Positions 30,430 to 42,910 are shown, counted from the first letter of the stretch. The stretch: 64,000 nucleotides of DNA from Platycnemis pennipes (GCA_933228895.1 OW121846.1:147144746-147208745), one strand, 5' to 3'. The notes: generated by a model not told the origin, from the sequence alone. Numbers and translations are program-made.

Positions 30430-33392
30430 TCATACTACTGATGCAGATGTAAGTATAGGAACTGAAAGTTGCCTGACGGATGATATTCCTGACTCCGAAA
30501 TATTCCCCAAATCTTTTAAAATATATAGAAAAGACAGACATAACAAAGCAGGTGGCGGTGTTTTCAGTGCAGTCAAGGAATCAATCATTAACAAAGCAGT
30601 AATATTTCCCGACAACCCCTTATAATGTGTTTGGTGTTCATTAACATGCCCTAAATCCAAATCAATATCTGTCTGCGCATTCTATAGGCCCCAAACACTG
30701 ATGTTGAGTCATTATTAGAACTTGGAAAGCAGATAAATTCTATAACGTCCCGTAACAGCGAGCGTAATATAATAATAAGTGGAGTTTTCAATGCACCATC
30801 AATAGACTGGAGAACATACTGCTTCAAAGCTGGAGGAAGGGACAAGGACATCTGTGAGACTCTATTAGATGTGTTCTCCAATAACTCCCTGGCACAATTA
30901 CCTACAGCATGTAATAGAGGGGATAACAATCTTGATTTACTGGTAACCAACATCCCACAACATGTGACAATGATTGACACGGTTGATGGAATCAGTGACC
31001 ACAGAGTTATAACAGCAAAATTATCACTATCGTTAGATAAAAATTTTAAACAAAAAAGAAAGATTTACATTTTTAAAAGAGCAGACTTTGCTAACTTTAA
31101 AATTTATTTAGGATATTCCTTATCGGATTTCATAGTGTCTTCCATAAACTTATCTACATCTACAGCTACACGATACCCTGCAAGCCACCGGCAGGGGGTG
31201 AAGATCACCAAGCATGCACTACTAACATGCAAACTAGCAACTATATTGTCTTATGCAACTTGATTGTTAGTATCTATAGTATTTAAGGGGTAAGACATGC
31301 ATCATGCACTACAGAATACTCTAAAATATTTCCCCTACTTATCCCTTTGCGATACTGCCTATTCTGTTCTCTTATAGTAGTACACTTATGTACGGAGGGT
31401 TCATGGAAGTCGTTCACTAATATCATGCACTCTGGGATCAATAGATATATCCCTAGTAAATTCAAAAAAGAAAGCACTGAACCTAGGTGGTAGAATGCCG
31501 AAGTGAGAAAATCCCTGAGACGGCAGGGAATATGTCATGCTAAAATGAAAATAATTAGTAAACATATAAGTAAATAAGCAGCACACTGATGTAATAATTG
31601 AAAATTATAAAATTTCAAAATCCACTGCAAAGACAGCCCTTAGTAATGCATTTGCAGAATTCAAAAGAAAAACACTTGGGGAACAATTGAAAGAAAATCC
31701 AAAAGTCTTCTGGTCGTACGTCAGGGAAGTGCAAGGCCATAAGTCTGCCGTCCATTCACTTAAAAATGATAAGGGTAAAATGGCCACAAACACTCTTGGC
31801 AAAGTTAACTTGCTAAATTCCTTCTTCCAAACAGTTTTTAACCCACCTTCCGGGGATTCAACTGTCGTGTTACCTGACCTTTTTCAGCGGCTGATGAACC
31901 AATTTTTCCTTTCCATAGTATTTCCTTTAAAGGCATTGAAAAGTTACTTAAATATATAAGCCACAACAAATCTCCTGGCCCTGATCGATTCCCTCCCGCG
32001 TATATAGAGAGTTAGCCTCCGAAATTTCCCCCTACTTGAAATAGTATTTAATAAATCCCTGACCGAACACGTCGTACCGATGGACTGGAAAGCAGCCGAT
32101 GTAACACCCATTTTTAAGAGTGGTGATAGGGAGCAGCCATCGAACTACAGACCTATATCCCTCACATCCATTTCATGCAAGGTCCTAGTACATATAATTG
32201 TCAGTTCAGTCATGGGACACCTAGATAGCCAGAATTTATTGTCCAATGTTCAGCACTGCTTCCGAAAGAGCAGATCGTGTGAAACTCAACTTGCTCTCTT
32301 TTCCCACGATATTTTAGTTTCTAGCGAAAATAATATTACAGTGGATGCTATATTTCTCGACTTCGAGAAAGATTTTGACAAGGTTTCTCATAGCAAACTA
32401 ATTTTGAAATTGAAAATTTTATGGGTTAAACAGTAGATAACATTATATCATGGATTAATGATTTTCTGCATGATCGGGTTCAAAGGGTTGTTTTGGACTG
32501 TGTTTCCTCACCGGCATTTAAAGTCACTTCGGGTGTCCCGCAAGGTAGTGTGATACGTCCACTCCTATTCCTTTTGTACATAAATGATATCCATAAGGTG
32601 GTAAAGGGGAAGCTTCGTCTATTTGCCGATGACGCAGTAGTATACAAGGAAATTCTATGCCCAAACGATAAAGAATATTTAAATATTGACGTACAAGCAA
32701 TTGAAACTTGGTGTGATACATGGCAGTTAGAATTAAACTTTAAAAAATGTCTTTAAATGAATTATTGGAAAAAGAATAGCTCTCCTTCTACCACTTACAA
32801 AATAAGTAATAATGAATTAACAAACATGGAATCCATGAAATATCTTGGAATAAGACTGACACATGATCTTTCCTGGGGTAAACACATATGTGAAAGAATG
32901 GGTCAAGCGAATCGTATACTGGGATTCGTCAAAAGAGTACTGGGTAAATGTGACGATCATGTACGAGAAATCAGCTACTTTTCCCTTGTAAGACCTCATT
33001 TGGAATATGCTGCCAGTGTATGGTATCCCTACGAAATCGGGCTAAATAACGAATTTGAACGTGTGCAGCGAAGATCGGCAAGATTTGTAAAGGGCCGGTA
33101 TGATAACCTTATTAGCGTAACCAGTCTATTAAATGAATTAAATTGGGAAACATTGTCAGATCGCAGGTTGAAATTTAGACTTATTCTCTTAAATAAATTC
33201 CAAGACCATATATTCAATGATGATGTTAAAAATATTTTGCGGACCACAACTTACTATGGCAGACTGGACCATGATCATAAAATTAGAGAAATTGATTGCC
33301 GAATTGAGAGATTCAAAATGTCCTTTTTTCCTCGTACTATTAGGGATATGAATAACGGTAAATGTATCCAGTACGAGTTTAACAATGGATAA
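30430..33392 (+). pseudogene. CR1-like family B ORF2 (APE endonuclease and RT), broken
   Basis: Endonuclease: RKDRHNKAGGGVFSAVKES near 30.52 kb, SGVFNAPSIDWRTY near 30.78 kb (normally GDFN) and DGISDHRVI near 31.0 kb. Linker: FWSYVREVQGHKSAVHSLKN at 31.71 kb. RT: PIFKSGDREQPSNYRPISLT at 32.1 kb, FLDFEKDFDKVSHSK at 32.36 kb, GVPQGSVIRPLLFLLYIND at 32.54 kb and the catalytic LFADDAVVY at 32.62 kb. C-terminus: RPHLEYAASVWYPYEIG at 33.0 kb. Stops and shifts occur near 30625, 31590, 31960, 32435 and 32755. Confidence 0.85.
31154..31383 (-). mobile_element. CR1-like family A 3' tail inserted in family B
   Basis: Contains only the last 230 bp of family A, reversed, starting with CTACATCTACAGCTACACG and including the conserved GCAAGCCACC. 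ACTTAT at 31148-31153 and 31384-31389 is the target duplication, and the family B frame (SSINL to CTEGSWKS) resumes across it. Family A was therefore active after this B copy landed. Confidence 0.85.
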
Positions 33393-33582
33393 CATTGGTA
33401 GCTGCATGTTGGTATAAGGACTTAAAGCTAACCTAACTAACAGCATGTTTTTGCATGTATGCTTTGCTATTTTAATTTTTAATTACAAAAATTTTATGCA
33501 TGATATGTAGTGCATGTTTGGTGACAGTTCACCCCCTGCCACACACCTTTATGGTGGCTTGCAGGGTATTATGTAGATGTAG

Positions 33583-34445
33583 TAGCAGTGCTAGATAGGT
33601 GTCAGTTAAGTATGAGAGATTCAGCGTTTATTCTTGAAGCTACCACTGAGACACTTTAATATATTATTGATTAATTTTATATAAGTAAGTCCTCGATTCA
33701 AAGAATTCGTACGGAAAAACGGAAAGAGCGGGTGGCAACCTTAAAAGCTAATTTTCAAAACGAGGTAACAGATATTGTGACTGTTGACTTTGACTGTTCA
33801 ATGGCAAACTGTTGCCTGCTTAAGATGTTTGGAAATCAGAAGAAGAACGTATTCTGGTAGTGATTTCATATGCAAATAAAAAAAACTTATTGCAGTGTCA
33901 AGGTACGAAAGCTCTCCAAGAACGGGACAGGCGCAGGCTGTTTGGAACGTGATTGCAGAATTGATCAGACTGATCAGACATTGACAGAACTCTTATCCTG
34001 AGTTATCATTTCTATAACTTACATCCAATGAAAGATTATTCGAAAATGTAATTTAGCTAGATTATAAGGATTCCTACAGCACGCACCATTTGACTGGAGG
34101 TAAGGAAATTCCGCGTTTCAAATTGGAGCATCCCATCCCAACCCTCAATAGCTCGATATCATTGACGGTCGAATTTTGACAAGTCCCACTTCCACCACCA
34201 AAACTCTCGCAACTTTCTCTACCCCACTGGGTTGGGTTCACCCTTCCTTTCCTCTCATCCTTTGGACTTCTCCGCCTGTGAGATTTACAAACACACACCT
34301 AACGATGTTCCAGTTTATTTACAACTCAATTATTTAAGTTGCAAAACAAACTAAATGCATTTGTGAAAATAGATGTAAATAACGACCTGGCTGTGTTTCT
34401 CCATCACCACGTTACCTTGTCCATGTCCTTATGTAGTGGGGGATA
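33583..34445. other. No gene; dispersed repeat at 34040-34113
   Basis: Apart from the 74-bp repeat shared with 10201-10274 nothing was recognised. Confidence 0.4.
34040..34113. repeat. Dispersed repeat, partner at 10201-10274
   Basis: Starts TCGAAAATGTAATTTAGC and contains GCACGCACCATTTGACTGGA, aligned to the copy at 10.2 kb. Confidence 0.6.
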
Positions 34446-34680
34446 GGTTGCCGTGGTGGTTAGCGTTTTGGCCTCTAATCCCATGTACCGGGTTCGAGTC
34501 CTGTCTGTGGCTGTTTTTTCATCGGAATACCGGTCCCAAATAGAGGACGGTGTGAAGTAGAGTACTTCAGGCTCTGTAACTTGTCCGTTGGATGTTATGC
34601 TCAATCGTGGACACCCAGATACTTTTTGTAAGTGGCCTGTATATTTACTACATCAACCAAAAACATAACATAACTCTAGG
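34446..34680 (+). mobile_element. tRNA-derived SINE
   Basis: The head has an A-box-like TGGTGGTTAGCG near 34456 and a perfect B box GGTTCGAGTCC near 34490, spaced as in a tRNA. A tRNA-unrelated body of about 130 bp and an AACATAACATAA tail follow. No flanking duplication was resolved. Confidence 0.6.
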
Positions 34681-35630
34681 AGATCGCTGATTAAATTTTT
34701 TACCCGTAAAATACTTGGTTCAACTCCCAGTTTCCCTATTTTTTATTATTGCGTTTTAGTTTACAACGACCTATCCTCAGAGTTAGAAAAAAAGTACAGC
34801 GGCTCTTAAATTCCTATGTAAGATTAGTTCTTGGCCTGCATAAAGATGAACACTTCTCCCACCACCGTCACAACTTGTCATGGCTTAAGACCTCATAAAG
34901 GATCAAATATTTACTGGGCTCCCTTCTATTTACCCCTATTTAAAATAAAAACCCAGACTAATTATTTTATATGTTTAAACACAGGTCAGTCTCTTTTATT
35001 AGATATTCTTGGATTGAGTCCTTTTACCTAATACTTACCTTTAGTCTTTTCTCATCTATGGTTCAAGTCTTTGGAATTCGTTGCTTTCGTTTACAAAACC
35101 CTCCATCTGCCAATTTTTATACAGAAAGTCTATAATTATTATTATTACCAACACATATGCGTGTTACTACACTTGGGAAGAATATATTGTATTTTTATGG
35201 TATTATTATTTTATAGTATGAGTATTTTGAAAAAATATTGGAATAGTTGTTGCTATATTTCTCTAATTTATGATTTATTTGACACTAATGTCTTTTTGCA
35301 CCTCTTTGGAAAGCAGAACTATATTTGAATTTTGGATTACACTTATTGGGAAACCATGATCATACCTAAATATTCATTCAATACCGACGCCGAATTTATT
35401 TTCGTCTATCCAACTTTCCCTGAAAAATTCCCATTCGTACCAAATGATCCATCCATCTTAATGTTGAAAGTGACCTTAACTACTGGTTGACCTCAGTTAA
35501 CCCCTTGTAACTTAAGTGGTGTGATAATTTTATTTTCATGAGCAACCAAATTACTTAATCGCTCGCCTTCGTGGATGCTGACCGATTCTTTACATTTCTT
35601 TGCCTCAATGCTCTTCTCGGCCATATGCAG
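34681..35630. other. AT-rich upstream sequence/intron of the M13 gene
   Basis: No reading frame of note. It ends in the 3' splice site CATATGCAG at 35622-35630. Preceding exons of the M13 gene must lie further upstream or were not recognised. Confidence 0.4.
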
Positions 35631-35854
35631 ACTTCCGCACGTCACACTACAAGCAGTACGAGGACATGCCAGTGTTTTCCCTCTTCTCCGACGGTGAGTT
35701 GGGGCCATGGCCGCTACTTCGGCGGACCGACTGGGACCCCTCCAACTTCAGTCTCCACAAGCTGCTCGGCGAATTGGCTATTTACCAGGTGCACACGCTC
35801 TTTGAAGTATACGTGACGCCGGACGAGAAAAATTCCTCCCAGTACACGCTACAG
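35631..35854 (+). CDS. M13 metallopeptidase (neprilysin/ECE-like), internal exon
   Basis: Seen: a 224-nt exon between CATATGCAG and CAG|GTAAGC that encodes FRTSHYKQYEDMPVFSLFSD, then GELGPWPLLRRTDWDPSNF, then LHKLLGELAIYQVHTLFEVY, then VTPDEKNSSQYTLQ. The first two bases complete a split codon and the exon ends in phase 0. Known: LGGWPLL...W, L...L..Y....LF...V..D.KNSS.Y.LQ is the N-terminal lobe signature of M13 zinc peptidases, type II membrane ectoenzymes that degrade signalling peptides. The HExxH zinc site lies far downstream, outside the window. Codons are GC-rich and no stop is present, so it looks functional. Confidence 0.88.
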
Positions 35855-37713
35855 GTAAGCACCATATTCCCGACCTTCATTTAAAGGCCGACCAAATCGA
35901 TTCACTTAGTGACCTCATTACTCTGAGTCGATGGACACATTTGGACTCGGGCAAGCGGAGACTGACCCTGGTTTCATAATTATTTCGAGAACTTAACTGG
36001 TAACTTCCCTCGAGTCATACGCCGGCAATGCGACGGAATTTCCACAGCTACCTGAAGAAGGCATGCTATTTTCATTTTAGAACGTAAATAGGTATTTGAA
36101 ATGTATGTGATTGATTGTTTTATTGAGCAGTGAGCCTATCCAGTCACTCGGCAATTATTCGGTCAAGCTCCATGATGAATATTGTTTTTCCTTTTAATAT
36201 AGTTCTTCGACCAAAAGGAAAGGCTACATGACGATCGAAGACTAATTCATCAGTAGAACGTAACAACGATACAAGGGCTGATAAAGTGGCAGCGCATGAG
36301 TATTCGCGTTGCGAATTCGAAGAAAATTAAATTTGCCAAATGGTACTCAGCGACATAGCTCACTCTTGAAACGGAGAACACAGAGATCAGATATTACAAC
36401 TGTTTGGATATCTAGGCTGGATTATCAAATTTCAACACACAGATGATTCAGATCTGCTGACAGCCTGCATTTCCTCGAATTGCCTGAATTACTTGGCTGC
36501 GAGAAACCATATGCAAGAATTGTTACTATATATATTGAACTAGAAAAACTGTTATTCAGATAAATAATTTTTAGACTGATTTTGAGCTTAATACAAATGC
36601 GTTTTGAATATTTCAACTGTTTGAATACATATATATTTATATAGTAACGTCGAATGTGTTATTAAAAATTTTAAAAACGTGAATAAGTTGTACTCGACTT
36701 TCAACTTATATTTCATAATATACCATTTTCCACAAATTCCCAGTCAGTACGAAACTCACGTACGGTTTAGTAACCAAATCTGAGATAATTGTAACAGGAA
36801 AATTTAAAGATGCATTCAAAATATGAAATACTTATTGTAAGCTTTTTGCATGCTGGAATAATTTTTTAAACGATGGGTATTTTAAATTATTCAATTCATT
36901 GATCTTATGATTACACTAAAAGATATTTCAGTTTTAGATTGAATTGGACATCCTACTACTTTAGGAATGAAAGAAAATGTTTAAATCGCCACATCGCATG
37001 TGGCCATAGCCTGTGCGATAGCCACATAGCCTGTGACCGGAGCTTAGGACCACTGATTTGGAATCCCTTGTGTTCACATTTTTGCATGGACATACCTTGC
37101 TTAAATAATATTTGTAACTAAATATGCTTATATCCTTAGTTTTAGAAGGACTTTGGAACATGTTTACCCAGTTTCATTATGCCAGTTAGCAATGGTGGTT
37201 TGGAAGTTGATTTTAAAGTCATTGTTATTAATTATTTTATAGATTATTTACAATTAGATTAAAAAATAAATTTCTGACCACCAATATTTATTTGATTTAT
37301 ACTGATTTCGGTAGTTACGCTGTATTCAGTAACATCTGTAACTGGAGACAGTGTAACACACGAAACCGTTAATACTTAATATATTTAAAGTGGGAGTCTA
37401 GTTATTCTATATTCTAATTATTATACCCTTGCAGAAAGAAGAACCTTCGAAATATGATTCTCAACAGAGAATTAACGGCTGTCAGTTACTTTAATTCAAA
37501 ATATTTCCAATGTATCCAAAATATTTAAAGGGACATTATAATATCAAATCTCAGTGTGGTCGATAATTCGTATTTAATTCGCGGCTACGACACAAACCAC
37601 AAGTTCGTACTGTTGGAACACGGTTAACCGCATGCTCAGCTGGACTCACCCACCTGAGTCCCTGCGGTGAATTGGCGCCCGTGGTTGGGGGCTAATGGAT
37701 TTCCGGTGTCAAG
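35855..37713. other. Intron of the M13 gene (1.86 kb)
   Basis: Begins GTAAGC. AT-rich; a short imperfect repeat of GCCACATAGCCTGTG lies near 36990-37040. No mobile element was recognised. Confidence 0.6.
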
Positions 37714-37899
37714 TTTTATAAAGGTCAGCCGGCGATCGAGACGGCGTACTACCTGAATGCCAGCCATCCGGACTACGTTCGCTACCTCCGGTCGTACCGC
37801 CGCCTGCTCCGCGAAGCCGTTCTTCTACTGACACAAGGGAACCAAGACTCTCTCCAGGACTCGGAGGAAATGCTGCAGTTCGAGGCGCAGTTCGCAAAC
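37714..37899 (+). CDS. M13 metallopeptidase (neprilysin/ECE-like), internal exon
   Basis: A 186-nt phase-0 exon: FYKGQPAIETAYYLNASHPD, then YVRYLRSYRRLLREAVLLL, then SEEMLQFEAQFAN. It continues the previous exon directly: the family pattern is LQ...(5-15 residues)...YYLN followed by a helical Y...Y..Y and E..M..FE..LA. The acceptor (GGTGTCAAG ending at 37713) has a weak pyrimidine tract, so the first few codons may differ; an AG at 37728 is an alternative. The donor AAC|GTGGGT is non-optimal. The next exon begins VTENSK and restores the family's FE..FANVT reading. Confidence 0.85.
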
Positions 37900-38059
37900 G
37901 TGGGTACCAACTAACTAACCACACGAACCACTTGCAGAAACCATGTTCAGGGAAAATCTGGTGCTTTGCCGGTGTATCTGTTGAAAGAATGCCTCTCCAA
38001 TCTTCCTCAGGGTCAACGTCTCCGAATCTACCGGCGATTCGAAGACCATGCACCGTAAC

Positions 38060-38200
38060 TTTCATTTCAGAAACCCTGAAGACGGTGGCCGCGTCGGTCT
38101 CCGAAATGTAGACAGTGTCTCAGATATGGACGCATAAACCCGGTGGAAGACAAGAGAGGAATTCTTTCAACGTGTCAGAGAAATTGCATGCCTTTAAGCA
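38060..38200 (+). mobile_element. PLE pseudo-LTR-like fragment in the M13 intron
   Basis: CTGAAGA at 38076-38082 and CGAAATG at 38102 bracket a GC-rich hairpin-like segment, followed by CAGATATGGACGCATA and GGTGGAAGACAAG, resembling PLE 3' ends. It is short and partly decayed. Confidence 0.35.
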
Positions 38201-38539
38201 GGACTCCAACCGAGCTTGGCCAATCAGCTAGTTTAATTCCATTGTCATTCTATCCCCATTCATTCGTTTCTACTGTCTTATTCCCTAAGACTGGTATCAA
38301 TTGCAGAAACCGCGGGTGACTGATGATGCCTATCGTGGCATTCATTCTGTCTCGCTCAAGATTAATCCTTCTGATTCCCCCAGATTCACTGATATATGTC
38401 ATAATAGGTGTTGGCAATATTTTTGTAGCGTGGTTGCCGCGTTTATCATGATTTTGGCTGTTATTCGAAGAATATTGGGTTCAAAAGCGAGAAATATATC
38501 GAAAAACTCCTGGCTGAAGCTACATACATACATTGTATT

Positions 38540-40505
38540 ACAATCCCTAGTTTGATATACTGCAGCCCTCTATTTCTCCCTATCCGATGCGAGTTCCTTC
38601 ATTTCCCTATGGTTTTTCTTCTCCGTATCCTTCTTGACTTGCCCCATGTACTTGTGACTCTCCCTTCAATTTTTCCCTTTTCCATTATGCTTCCCACGTA
38701 ATTGTTGTGTCTCATGACATGGCCAACCCACCGTGTTCTTCTTTGGCGTATGCTGCTCCACAGTGCTCTTTCTTCTCCAATTCTTCTGTATACCTCCTCG
38801 TTTCTCACCCTATCCATCCATTTGATCTTCAGCATCTTTCTCTAGCACCAGGTCTCGAAGGACTCTATTCTTTTCTGGTCAGTTTTTCCAATGGTCCATG
38901 CTTCTGATCCGTAGAGTGCCACTGCCCACACTAATGTTTTCACGTACTGTTTCCTTGTCTCCATTCCTATGCTCTTCGAGCAGACTAGTGGTCTTTTGGC
39001 CATGAATGCCGTCTTAGCCTGGGCTATTCGACGCCTGATGTCTGTCGTGTTTCTTCCATCCCAGGTGATGGTGCTCCCGAGATAGGTGAATGATTCCACT
39101 TGCTCCAATCTTTCTCCTTTGAGGCGGATGTTGGCCACTGTTTTCTCTCTTCCGCACACAGGTATCTTGGTTTTCTTCTTATTTACTTTCATGTTGTATT
39201 CCGTGAACAATTTTTCAATTATGTTCAGTGAGTTCTGTAGGTCTTCCTCGTTTCCTGCTACGATAGCGATATCATCAGCGAAGCGTAGCATGTCGATTTC
39301 TTCTCCATTCACTTTGATTACTTTGGTATCTTGTTCTTCTATTTCTTTTATCACTTCCTCCAAGTATATATTGAAGAGTGCTGTTGACAGGAGACATCCG
39401 TGTCCGACTCCTTTGCTAATTTTTGCCTCGATATTTTCTCCGTCTTGCGTACGTATTGTGGCCACTCGGTCCTTGTAGAGCTGGTAGATGATTCTTCTGT
39501 CATTGTAGTCCAAGCCAAGTTTTTCCATAGAACGGAACATCTTATTTCTTTCGACATTATCGAATGCCTTCTCCAAGTCCACAAAGGCTATATACAATGG
39601 TTTGCTCACGTGGATCATTTTCTCTATCAGTAGTCTCAGGCATAGTATTGCCTCCCATATTCTTCCTAAATCCAAATTGTTTTTTGACAGGTTTTCTTAG
39701 ATTTTTCCTTCAATTATTCTGCCTACTATCGGAGTAAGGATTTTGGAGGCATGTGACATTAGACTCAAGGTTCGGTGCTCCTCCCATTTCTCAGCCCTTG
39801 CCCTCTTCGGTATGGTTACCATTGAGCTCCTCATGAAGTTTTCTGGCAGATTTCCGGATTCGTAGCAATTTTGGATTGTTCCATATAATGCGTCTTGCAC
39901 TTTTTCACCAAGTGCTTTGATTACTTTTTCGCTTATTTAATCTTCTCCGGGCGCCTTTCCTGTCTTCAGGTCTCTTACTGCTCTCTCGAATTCGCTTCTT
40001 GGTATTGCTGGACCGCGGTTGTCTTCCTCCACTTGGTTCTGGTCATTTGTGAATGCTTCTCCTAGGGGTATCGGGCCTCGGTATAGCTCTTCAATATATT
40101 TTTCCCCTCCATTGCCTATTTCCCTCTCTCCCATTAGTAGTTTCCCATCCGAATCTCTGCTGTTTTTGCATCTTGGTTTCCTTTCTCCGAAGTGCCTCTT
40201 GATTAGGCTGTATGCCGTTTCTGAGTTCCCCTTCATCATATTTTCGTTGATGTTCTCACAGTAGCTTTCAATCCATTTCTCTTTGGCCTTTTTCGATTCC
40301 CTGATGTCTTGATTCCTTAGCTTCTCATATAGTACTTCTTCTGTTTCATTTCTTGCGTTATTATACTTTCTTCTTTTTCCTATGAGGGCTATAATGTGCT
40401 CCGTTATCCATGGTTTCTTGATTTCGACCGGCTTGCTCGCCAGTTGTACCTCTGCTATTTCTGTGATAGTCTTCTCGAGGATTAATGAGTTTGAGGCTGA
40501 GAGCT
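38540..40505 (-). pseudogene. RTE-like non-LTR retrotransposon, RT-containing 5'-truncated copy
   Basis: On the reverse strand: KPWITEHIIALIGKRRKYN near 40.4 kb, ELYRGPIPLG and DLKTGKAPGED near 40.0 kb, NFMRSSMVTIPKRARAEKWE near 39.8 kb, then one long frame (39675-38842) with FVDLEKAFDNVERNK, KISKGVGHGC, RFADDIAIVAG (catalytic FADD), ESFTYLGSTI and the tail WAVALYGSEAWTIG, ending WVGHVMRHNN near 38.7 kb. The endonuclease part is absent. Few stops (near 39945, 39690, 38840), so it is younger than the copy at 46.5-50.1 kb. Confidence 0.82.
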
Positions 40506-40854
40506 GAAGCTACGCTGTGTAATTTTCTGGCTACTTAATCCTTTCGGGAATTGTCACGGCAGCTTAGGACTGTTTCCATGGTCTAAAACTTGATAGTCCG
40601 TCGGCAAACATTTGGCGAAGGAATTCCCCTATGGTTGGTGTGTATATATCGCCAAATATGGAACTAACCACACAAAAAATTTCAGCCACTTTTAGGAATG
40701 TTATCATCATCTTATGGAGGTAAAAATTGTTATGAGAGTAGTTGCGTCGTAAATAATTGAATAAATAGTGACACATTAGAATAAGCGTGATGTAAAATTC
40801 AGTAATATAGTATAATTAATAGGAAAATCAGTTACCTCTTGTATAACGGAACGG

Positions 40855-40856
<2 letters not shown>

Positions 40857-40907
<51 letters not shown>
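40857..40907. repeat. (TA)n microsatellite
   Basis: About 25 TA units abut the left end of the palindromic PLE; a shorter run sits at 41985-42014 inside it. Confidence 0.95.
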
Positions 40908-40910
<3 letters not shown>

Positions 40911-41714
40911 CAAAGAGGACGCACTAGGCGGATACACAATAGTTCGCACAAGAGGACACTTAACAAAAAACATAGATACACGAAAAAAGGAGACACTCAC
41001 AAAGTAAACTGGGAGACGTTTCGACGCTCATGGCGCCATTCTCGATCCGGAGAGAGTGATGTTCTCCGGGTAGAGTGAGGGGGTGGAAGGGAAAAAGGAG
41101 GGGGAAGAGGGGCTGGTGGAGGGGAGGAAAAGGTGACCAATGGGGGCTCTCAATGTTGGAGATTGAGGCCAGGATATTCCCATGCCTTAGAAATGAAAAT
41201 GTGGGCGGATTCTCTGGTTCTCACCTCTATACTGCCGGCGGATTCAGGGAGGACTTCAATAATATTGAGGGAAAAGCAATGGTCGAAGGGGTGACCGTGG
41301 GAAGCGGTGTGCTTCGGAATGGGATCAAGGAAGGGGGGGACTTGGTGGAGTGACGATGGCCATTCATACGGATCGACAGTGGGGTGGTGGTCTCACCGAT
41401 ATAAAATGAGGGACAAAAATTACAGGAGAGGCGATAGATAGTGTTGATGGAGATGCAGGTCGAAGTGGAGGGGAAGAAGGGAAGTGGAAGCGTTGTTCTT
41501 TATGATGGGGAACAAGTCTCTGAGGATCTTATTAATTCTATGGGCGCCGGGAATGTATGTTGTGAATAAGTTAACGGTTTGAGGGGGGTCAGACTTGGCA
41601 CGGGGGGTGAATTTGGCAGTGGGAGGGAGGATTTTGTTGTAGAGAAGTTTTTCGGGGTACCCGCGTTTCCTGAGGGAGTGATGGAGGCTGTCTATATATT
41701 TATATATATATATA

Positions 41715-41945
41715 TACAAATGTAAATTCAAACAGAAGGTGAAAGAAAGAGATAGTAAACATACAATAAACAGTGAACACAACGGTGGTGTGGAGATGGA
41801 CTGATGGCCGAATGGCCTTGGTCAAGGCGAAATTTTTTCCATGTGTTTTCGGCCATCAGTCCATCTCCACACCACCGTTATGTTCACTGTTTATTGTATG
41901 TTTACTATCTCTTTCTTTCACCTTCTGTTTGAATTTATATTTGTG
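41715..41945. repeat. Central palindrome of the PLE pair
   Basis: Arms 41715-41810 and 41850-41945 are inverted copies with very few differences (one is CGTTGTG versus CGTTATG), around a 39-nt spacer containing CCTTGGTCAAGG. It probably derives from the PLE 5' region duplicated in inverse orientation. Confidence 0.85.
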
Positions 41946-41981
41946 TATTTGCGCCTATGGCGTTGTGTATGAATGGTGTTT

Positions 41982-42014
<33 letters not shown>

Positions 42015-42021
<7 letters not shown>

Positions 42022-42910
42022 TTGAGAAAAGGCCTCACTTTCTCCCCCACTCCACACGTGAACCACGTGAATATAGTCACCGACGCCTTGAAATTCTGCC
42101 GAGCACTCAGGTGGCGTGCATTTTGGAATTCCCACCCGAGTCCCCCAAACAGACCGACCAACATCGAGTCCCTTACCAAATTTATCCCTCCCTCTCAACG
42201 TGAGCCAAAGCCACTCCCTTCCAGCCATCCGGTTGAGATCTTCATTAAACTCTTCCTCAACAAAATTTCTGATCCTACATTCCTTCAATCCATTAAACCA
42301 TACATACATACAAACCATACATACATTCCCGGCGCCCATAGAATTAATAAGATCCTCAGAGACTTGTTCCCCATCATAAAGAACAACGCTTCCACTTCCC
42401 TTCTTCTGCCCTCCTGCCCCTCAGTCTGCTTCAAACGCCCGCCTAACTTACGTGACATTTTCAAATCCACTAGGCCCTCCCTTCAACCACCATCCACCCG
42501 CTCTCCTTTGTCATCGCCTTGCCGTCGCTCAAGGTGCAAATGTTGCCCGCTTCTCCGTCCCACACGTCCCATCAATCGGTCTTCCACTACGGCGACCTGC
42601 ATCTCCATCAACACTATCTATCGCCTCTCCTGTAATTTTTGTCCCTCATTTTATATCGGTGAGACCACCACCCCACTGTCGATCCGTATGAATGGCCATC
42701 GTCACTCCACCAAGTCCCCCCCTTCCTTGATCCCATTCCGAAGCACACCGCTTCCCACGGTCACCCCTTCGACCATTGCTTTTCCCTCAATATTATTGAA
42801 GTCCTCCCTGAATCCGCCGGCAGTATAGAGGTGAGAACCAGAGAATCCGCCCACATTTTCATTTCTAAGGCATGGGAATATCCTGGCCTCAATCTCCAAC
42901 ATTGAGAGCC
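42015..42910 (+). pseudogene. PLE protein with RT deleted, GIY-YIG retained
   Basis: The frame reads LRKGLTFSPTPHVNHVNI and FCRALRWRAFWNSHP (N-terminal domain), DPTFLQSIKP, then jumps to YIPGAHRINKILRDLFP and CFKRPPNLRDIFKSTRP (linker normally after the RT), a Cys-rich CKCC segment and IYRLSCNFCPSFYIGETTTP (endonuclease; Y-I-G present). The whole RT is missing yet the frame stays open from about 41773 to 42828. Comparison with the copy at 61-62 kb shows where the deletion starts. It might make a small endonuclease-only protein, but is more likely a chance open remnant. Confidence 0.7.

Larger units (their letters stand above)
29610..33582 (+). mobile_element. CR1-like family B element, nearly full length, decayed
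   Basis: In order: an ORF1 remnant with SGNH-hydrolase-like sequence (29640-30180), an endonuclease (30.43-31.15 kb), the RT (31.7-32.75 kb), the C-terminal domain (32.76-33.39 kb) and the shared 3' end GGCTTGCAGGGTATTATGTAGATGTAG. A 230-bp family A tail (31154-31383) is inserted in the endonuclease/RT linker. Multiple stops rule out activity. Families A and B share the 3' terminal sequence and hexamer tail but differ at roughly a third of protein positions. Confidence 0.85.

Noticed and set aside
37709..38065. 118-codon minus-strand frame
   Set aside because: Antisense shadow of the GC-rich M13 exon at 37714-37899 plus a PLE-like fragment.
38599..38835. Separate small minus-strand gene
   Set aside because: It is the C-terminal tail (WVGHVMRHNN) of the RTE-like element upstream, split by a stop.
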